A stretch of 20,078 nt of DNA from Burkholderiales bacterium RIFCSPHIGHO2_12_FULL_61_11 (GTDB taxonomy: Bacteria; Pseudomonadota; Gammaproteobacteria; Burkholderiales; Burkholderiaceae_C). The position numbers and the translations under genes were made by a program. Below the pieces are notes generated by a model that worked only from the letters and a program-made list of their open reading frames with translations, made no database searches and was not told the DNA's origin. This document shows, one piece after another, positions 16,173-20,078 of the stretch (position 1 is its first letter; each line of letters starts with the position of its first letter). The stretch is taken from the NCBI GenBank assembly GCA_001770785.1, contig MERZ01000333.1, forward strand, positions 7,351 through 27,428, read 5' to 3'.

Positions 16173-16199
16173 CAGTTATCGAGGAATCCTCGGTAACTG
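16173..16199. promoter_or_regulatory. 27-bp dyad upstream of dinD
   Basis: Arms CAGTTATCGAGGA and TCCTCGGTAACTG are inverted copies with one mismatch around a single central base. It lies 57 bp before the dinD start in the res-dinD gap. The near-zero spacer favours a protein-binding operator over an RNA terminator, and no T-run follows. Confidence 0.6.
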
Positions 16200-16241
16200 C
16201 TTTCTCGCGCAGGTGCCAGAAGGAGACCGTCAGCGTCAATG

Positions 16242-16258
16242 CGTGACAAACTGTCACG
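16242..16258. repeat. 17-bp palindrome between res and dinD
   Basis: CGTGACA-AAC-TGTCACG is a perfect 7-bp-arm dyad 40 bp after the res stop. On the minus strand the centre reads ACAGTTTGT, the same as the centre of the largest palindrome in the ORF6N gene. Apart from this and the 16173-16199 dyad I see nothing else in the 182-bp gap. Confidence 0.7.
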
Positions 16259-16298
16259 GCTTCATTGCCCTTGATCAGCAAGCATTTCTTGATGTAGC

Positions 16299-19200
16299 TC
16301 ACGTCCAGTTTCTTTCGTGTACGGCGTCGTCGATCATTGTGTTGAACACGTCTTCCACCTTCTTTGCGAAATCCACCTGCATTTGATACACCTCGGTGAA
16401 CTCGGCAAATGCCCAGCGGCCATGGGTGCCCAGGTTGTTGACGCCAGGCACCCAGTAAACGTCCATCGTTTCTTTTTTGACCTTGGCGTCTTCGCCGCGA
16501 AAGCCCTTGATTTCGACCACCAGGTTCAAAAGATCATCTTCGCCGTGGCCGTCGTCAACGCGGACGATGAAGTCGGGCCGGTACTGGCGCATTTCTGAAC
16601 CATAGCGGTACGGCACTTCCAGGCCCAGGTTGTGATTTTTCACATAGGCCCGCACACGAGGGTGCGCTTCGGCCACGCGGCAGAACTCGGCCTCCCAGTC
16701 GCTGTCCAGAATCACCCAGTTGAGCTGGCAGTGCTGCGCGCTGGTTTCCCAGCGTTCGGTTTTCGAGGTGTTGAAGTTGACATGCGCCGTGCTGCCGGTG
16801 GGGTTGTAAGGGTCAAGCACGGCATTGATGGGGCGGCTGCCGACCAGCGTGCGCATGATGCCGGCGGTGATGCGCTCACAGGCCATGTCAGCCAGCATCT
16901 TGTATTTGAGCTGCGCGGGGTAGGTGCCACCCTTGCAGACCAAATAACCGTCAAGCCACTGCCGGGCGATGCGCTTGAGCTGGCCGAACAAGTGCAGTTG
17001 CGGCTCGCCATCAGCATCGCGCCATTTGCTCAGCACCAGATGCGAGGTGAGTTCGTACACCACTTGGGACGGGCGCACATCGCCGGTGTGGACCAGGTTC
17101 AAGTCCACTGTCTCGCCAATGATGCCGGACTGACGTGTTTCGGTGGCGCCGACCAGATCAGGTGTCAGTACCAGGACTGAATCGTCATTGAACTCGGCAG
17201 TAAGTCGCTCTTCAGGCAGCTCGGCGCGGTAGCCCTGCACGCGCGGGAAGCGGATTTCCAGCGCGTCGCGCTCGGGCCGCACGGCTTTGACCTGGATGGT
17301 TTCGCGCGGTTTTTGCGGCGGCGCAACGACCGGCTTGGCGTTGAAGTCGAAGGGGATGCCGAGAACGTCGGCATATTCGACATTGAAGAGCCCTTCTTCA
17401 TTGAGTTCGTAAGACTGGCGGCGCAAGGCACGGCCGATGACCTGTTCGCACAGCAGTTGGGTGCCGAAGGCGCGCACACCCAGCACATGGGTGACGGTGT
17501 TGGTGTCCCAGCCCTCGGTCAGCATGGACACCGAGACGACGCAGCGGATGGAGTCGCCCAGGCGGCCTGCCTTGCCGACTGTGTTCATCACTTCGCGCAA
17601 CAGGTCTTGATCAGTGATGTTTTGGCCGGCCTGTGCGTCGCCGGTACGCTGAACAATCTCGCGGCGGAACTGCTCAATTTCGTCGGAGGCCATGCCGCGA
17701 AAGTTGTCGTCCAGCGCTTCGCCAGATTCGAGCTGTTCGCTGTCGATCAGCAGCGTTCGCGGGCGGCCCAGTGCGTTGCCGTGTTCGTCGTGATTGCGGA
17801 ACAGAGGCAAACGGCCTTCCACCAGCTTGCTGCTTCCGTCTTTGTGCGGCTGCTGGAATCCCGAGATGTAGTCGTAAACCAGCTTGGATGCCGATGTGTT
17901 GTTGCAGACAACGATGAAGCAGGGTGGAACGGAAATCTTCTCCTGTGCCCAAAGCGCAAAGGTCTTTTCGTAGTGGCCATATAGCGCGTCGAGGGCGGTT
18001 TGCAACTGCGTCGGCAGGTCAAGCGGATTCAGTCCTTCGGCTTTACCGCGACCTTTTTTAGGCATCTTGGCGCGAATATGCTCCCACAGGTTGCGGAACA
18101 TCGGCATTTCAGCGCCAGGGATGTTGTCGGCCACCGGTACGCGAGGCAGTTTGACGATGCCGCACTCGATGGCGTCCATCAGCGAAAAGTCGCTTAGAGT
18201 CCAGGGGAACAGCGTACCTTCGGCATAGCCCGAGCCGCGCAGGAAGAATGGCGTAGCAGACAGGTCAAACACGCGCGCCACGCCGAGTTTGCGCTTGACG
18301 GCTTCGAGCCCGGTGATCCACAGGCGCGCGGCCTCGTTGTTCTCTTCGGCCTCTTTTCTGTCGTCGCCTTTCAGGTCGGCGTCTTCCACTTTGAGGCCGG
18401 GCTTCTCGCGGTAGCAGTGGTGGGCTTCGTCATTAATGACAAGCACATTGCTCAAGCCCATCAGGTCAGGCATCACGCGCTGCAGCATCTGACCTTCGGT
18501 TTCCAGCGTGTTGAGCGCGTCGCCGCCCCGGCCTTGTAGCAGCAAGCGGCCGCCTTTGGACAACTCCATGCGCTCGCGCGGCTTGAAAGCGTGGTAATTG
18601 GTGATGACGATCTTGGCGCGCTCCAGGTCGCCGAGCATGTCGCCGGGCACCAGCTCACGGCTGGCGTAGTAGCTGTCGGGGTCGTTGGGCTGCAGGACGC
18701 GAAGGCGGTCCTTGATGGTGAGGCCGGGCGCGACCAGCAGAAAGCCGCGCGTGAACTTTTTGCTGTTGGGCCGGCGCACGGCGTTGACGGTTTGCCAAGC
18801 GATGAGCATCGCCATCACGGTGGTCTTGCCCGCGCCAGTCGCCAGCTTGAGGGCCAGGCGCATCAGCTCCGGGTTGGCGTCGTTGTTGGCGCTGGCGAGG
18901 TGGTCCATGAAGACCTGCCCCACTTTGCCGATCTGCGGCGCAACCTCGGTCAGCCAGATTGCCGTCTCAACGGCTTCGACCTGGCAGAAGAACGGTCGAA
19001 CGCCACTGAAGTTGTGATGACGCCAGTGCTGCAGGAGGCGGGCGGTTTCCGGTGTCACACGCCAGTCATTCGGATTTTTCAGGGCCCGCCACTTGTCCAC
19101 TTCGGTTCGGACCGAATTGATGATGGCTGAGTGGTATTGCTGGGCCTGCGTGGACAGCGTTTCGTCGAAAAGCAGGGCTTCCTGCTGCGCGCCCTTTTGC

Positions 19201-19355
19201 TTCTTGGGTTTGGGGATTGGCGTGATGAACTCGGCGGGCCTGCGCTTCTCGATGATTTGCTGGGTCGGCTGGCCTGTTTTGTCGAGTTCCCAATGAAGGA
19301 CTGGATAAGCATACGGCGAGTTAAGAATCGGCTTCTCGAAGAATTGATTTTCCAC
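16299..19355 (-). CDS. Type III-like restriction endonuclease (SF2 helicase plus PD-(D/E)xK nuclease)
   Basis: This 1018-residue protein is the Res-type partner of the Mod protein. The SF2 translocase motor shows Walker A LATGAGKTTVM (171-181), the DEAH box VINDEAHH (306-313), DLSATPF (364-370), SMLTEGWDTNTV (610-621) and motif VI EQVIGRALRRQ (637-647). Near the C-terminus RPDFIV (926-931) and LVVEIKG (945-951) form a PD-(D/E)xK nuclease core with Asp928, Glu948 and Lys950. The match is to the BPTD_3080-type restriction endonucleases, as far as I recall that family; it cuts unmodified DNA using ATP. The start is a GTG at 19355 with only a weak GA-rich Shine-Dalgarno sequence. It is the first gene of the island, about 210 bp after jetC, and the motor and nuclease residues appear intact. 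Confidence 0.9.
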   Translation of the reverse strand: MENQFFEKPILNSPYAYPVLHWELDKTGQPTQQIIEKRRPAEFITPIPKPKKQKGAQQEALLFDETLSTQAQQYHSAIINSVRTEVDKWRALKNPNDWRVTPETARLLQHWRHHNFSGVRPFFCQVEAVETAIWLTEVAPQIGKVGQVFMDHLASANNDANPELMRLALKLATGAGKTTVMAMLIAWQTVNAVRRPNSKKFTRGFLLVAPGLTIKDRLRVLQPNDPDSYYASRELVPGDMLGDLERAKIVITNYHAFKPRERMELSKGGRLLLQGRGGDALNTLETEGQMLQRVMPDLMGLSNVLVINDEAHHCYREKPGLKVEDADLKGDDRKEAEENNEAARLWITGLEAVKRKLGVARVFDLSATPFFLRGSGYAEGTLFPWTLSDFSLMDAIECGIVKLPRVPVADNIPGAEMPMFRNLWEHIRAKMPKKGRGKAEGLNPLDLPTQLQTALDALYGHYEKTFALWAQEKISVPPCFIVVCNNTSASKLVYDYISGFQQPHKDGSSKLVEGRLPLFRNHDEHGNALGRPRTLLIDSEQLESGEALDDNFRGMASDEIEQFRREIVQRTGDAQAGQNITDQDLLREVMNTVGKAGRLGDSIRCVVSVSMLTEGWDTNTVTHVLGVRAFGTQLLCEQVIGRALRRQSYELNEEGLFNVEYADVLGIPFDFNAKPVVAPPQKPRETIQVKAVRPERDALEIRFPRVQGYRAELPEERLTAEFNDDSVLVLTPDLVGATETRQSGIIGETVDLNLVHTGDVRPSQVVYELTSHLVLSKWRDADGEPQLHLFGQLKRIARQWLDGYLVCKGGTYPAQLKYKMLADMACERITAGIMRTLVGSRPINAVLDPYNPTGSTAHVNFNTSKTERWETSAQHCQLNWVILDSDWEAEFCRVAEAHPRVRAYVKNHNLGLEVPYRYGSEMRQYRPDFIVRVDDGHGEDDLLNLVVEIKGFRGEDAKVKKETMDVYWVPGVNNLGTHGRWAFAEFTEVYQMQVDFAKKVEDVFNTMIDDAVHERNWT

Positions 19356-19395
19356 TGTGATCGAGTCTCTCTCACCAGCGCCGATTGTGTCGCTG

Positions 19396-19521
19396 CATGC
19401 TAATTGTTATTGGTACGCAGGTGTTCAGTTTTTAACATTTTCACACCTGCTTGGGCATTCTAGGGTTGAAACGTCTACCAAACGCATCCAAGATGCCAAC
19501 ATTCGGCGTATAGACAAGTCC
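19396..19521 (+). pseudogene. Decayed C-terminal fragment of a tyrosine recombinase/integrase
   Basis: The plus-strand translation here reads HANCYWYAGVQFLTFS then HLLGHSRVETSTKRIQDAN. This follows the C-terminal box of tyrosine recombinases (H-T-F-A-x-W...AGV...xLLGHSxVETTxxY), including the catalytic LGH histidine (19456-19458). Two codons are missing before AGV, and the nucleophilic tyrosine expected about nine residues after the histidine is absent. There is no start or upstream catalytic domain, so this is a remnant. It occupies most of the 194-bp gap between res and jetC, 40 bp inside the right junction repeat. The assignment rests on motif recognition alone. Confidence 0.6.
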
Positions 19522-19562
19522 GCTACGGGTTTCGGGCGGGGTCGCGCGGGTCCGAAGGCATC

Positions 19563-19584
19563 GTCCAGCTCACGCGGCCCCCTT
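19563..19584 (-). repeat. Right copy of island-flanking direct repeat (jetC stop region)
   Basis: The segment covers the last codons and stop of jetC and then GCTGGAC, which repeats the first codons of jetD (GTG AGC TGG AC). It matches 8015-8036 at 20 of 22 positions. A jetD-like start directly after jetC, with no jetD following it, marks the broken junction. Confidence 0.75.
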
Positions 19585-20078
19585 GTCAAGTGCCGACACA
19601 CGGCCCTTCTCCGCCCGGTATTCCTCAATGCTCAGATTGCGCAGCTTGGAGTCGCGCCCTTCCTCGTTGGCGACAAAGCCGACACTGGCCACAAAGGGCT
19701 CGATGATGTGGATTTTTTGCAGCGGGGTGACGATCAGCAGTTGCAAATTGAGCTGCTGGAACAGCTTCAGGCCGTATTGCGCCGACTCGTCGGAGCCGCG
19801 GCCGAAGGCTTCATCGATGACCACGAAGCGGAAGCTGCGCGAGCGTTTTTCGCCCCAGGCCAGGCCGAACTGGTAGGCCAGGCTGGCGGCCAGGATGGTG
19901 TAGGCCAGCTTCTCTTTTTGGCCGCCGGATTTGCCACCTGAGTCCGAGTAGTGCTCGTGTTCGCGGTCGTCTTCGCGCCAGCGTTCACTGCCAGAGAACA
20001 CAAACCAGTTGCGCACATCGGTCACCTTGGTGGCCCAGCGCCGGTCTTGCTCGCCCTGCCCTTCGCGGCCGCGAAGAC
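19570..20078 (-). CDS. jetC: Wadjet SMC-like ATPase JetC, C-terminal part (5' end outside window)
   Basis: Only the last ~168 codons are present, and the frame runs open past the right edge. The segment holds the second half of an SMC/MukB-type ATPase: the ABC signature SGGKSGGQKEKLAYTILAA, followed by Walker B FRFVVIDEAFGRGSDES and a D-loop. The preceding VRNWFVFSGSERWREDD is typical of JetC. In Wadjet, JetC with the MukF-like JetA and MukE-like JetB extrudes DNA loops and presents plasmid DNA to JetD. The stop TGA overlaps a GTG that would start a jetD-like frame, as in intact operons, but the island follows instead. A GTG at 20025 is internal, not the start. jetA and jetB should lie to the right. 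Confidence 0.9.
   Translation of the reverse strand, partial: LRGREGQGEQDRRWATKVTDVRNWFVFSGSERWREDDREHEHYSDSGGKSGGQKEKLAYTILAASLAYQFGLAWGEKRSRSFRFVVIDEAFGRGSDESAQYGLKLFQQLNLQLLIVTPLQKIHIIEPFVASVGFVANEEGRDSKLRNLSIEEYRAEKGRVSALDKGAA

Larger units (their letters stand above)
8030..19562 (-). mobile_element. Inserted restriction-modification defence island between jetC and jetD
   Basis: The segment between the two junction repeats carries six genes in one direction: res, dinD, an ORF6N gene, mod, an AAA ATPase and rhuM. The genes before and after it, jetC and jetD, normally adjoin. A decayed tyrosine recombinase tail lies just inside the right repeat. Base composition is patchy: the ATPase gene and the middle of mod are AT-richer than the rest, which suggests several acquisitions. 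No intact integrase or transposase is present, so the island now looks immobile. Confidence 0.7.

Noticed and set aside
16117..16298. LexA (SOS) box upstream of dinD
   Set aside because: I looked for CTGT-N8-ACAG. Half-sites such as ATACAG occur, but no paired site with correct spacing is present.
17313..17984. Long plus-strand open frames opposite res, mod, cobQ and cobD
   Set aside because: High-GC antisense shadows with low-complexity, family-free translations; the minus-strand frames carry full sets of conserved motifs.
19417..19450. 8-bp inverted repeat (GCAGGTGT/ACACCTGC) around an 18-bp centre near the res start
   Set aside because: It falls inside the integrase remnant. The arms are short and the spacer long, so chance is a sufficient explanation.
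19357..19941. A 194-residue plus-strand open frame running over the jetC end
   Set aside because: Only its first ~55 codons resemble anything (the integrase remnant); the rest is the antisense of jetC's conserved ATPase motifs.

Overview
The window looks like a chromosome segment of a high-GC betaproteobacterium, most likely a Comamonadaceae relative such as Rhodoferax, Polaromonas or Acidovorax. This is inferred from gene content, codon use and short repeat-like strings, not from a marker gene. Apart from one small secreted protein at the left end (+), every real gene lies on the minus strand, so transcription runs from right to left.

Right to left: (1) 19570-20078 is the 3' end of jetC, the MukB/SMC-like ATPase of a Wadjet anti-plasmid/anti-phage system; jetA and jetB should lie beyond the right edge. 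(2) 8030-19562 is an inserted defence island. It holds a type III-like restriction helicase-nuclease (res), dinD, an ORF6N-domain gene, a beta-class DNA methyltransferase (mod), a large zinc-hook AAA ATPase resembling RloC/PrrC-type proteins, and a RhuM-family gene. (3) 6805-8025 is jetD, the Toprim nuclease of the same Wadjet system, now 11.5 kb away from jetC. (4) 516-6808 is a tightly packed adenosylcobalamin operon: cbiB, cobD, cobQ, cobT, cobS and cobC, with 4-nt ATGA overlaps at several joints. jetD itself overlaps cbiB by 4 nt.

The central observation is that one defence system sits inside another. The jetC stop/jetD start junction is present twice, once at each end of the island, as a 22-bp direct repeat with 20 matches. 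Just inside the right copy is a decayed tail of a tyrosine recombinase. The simplest reading is site-specific integration at the jetC/jetD junction that left both Wadjet reading frames intact.

Within the island, the ORF6N gene carries a copy of the first ~27 codons of mod. It also holds three near-perfect DNA palindromes inside its coding region, and rhuM holds another at a comparable position. The dinD upstream region has two further dyads. In the cobalamin operon, the threonine-phosphate decarboxylase gene reads in frame into a ribbon-helix-helix antitoxin-like gene that keeps its own ribosome binding site.

The cobalamin genes cover corrin amidation, aminopropanol-phosphate supply and attachment, lower-ligand activation and final assembly. 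No adenosylcobinamide kinase/guanylyltransferase (cobU/cobP) and no cobalamin riboswitch are seen in the window. No tRNA, rRNA or CRISPR array is visible.
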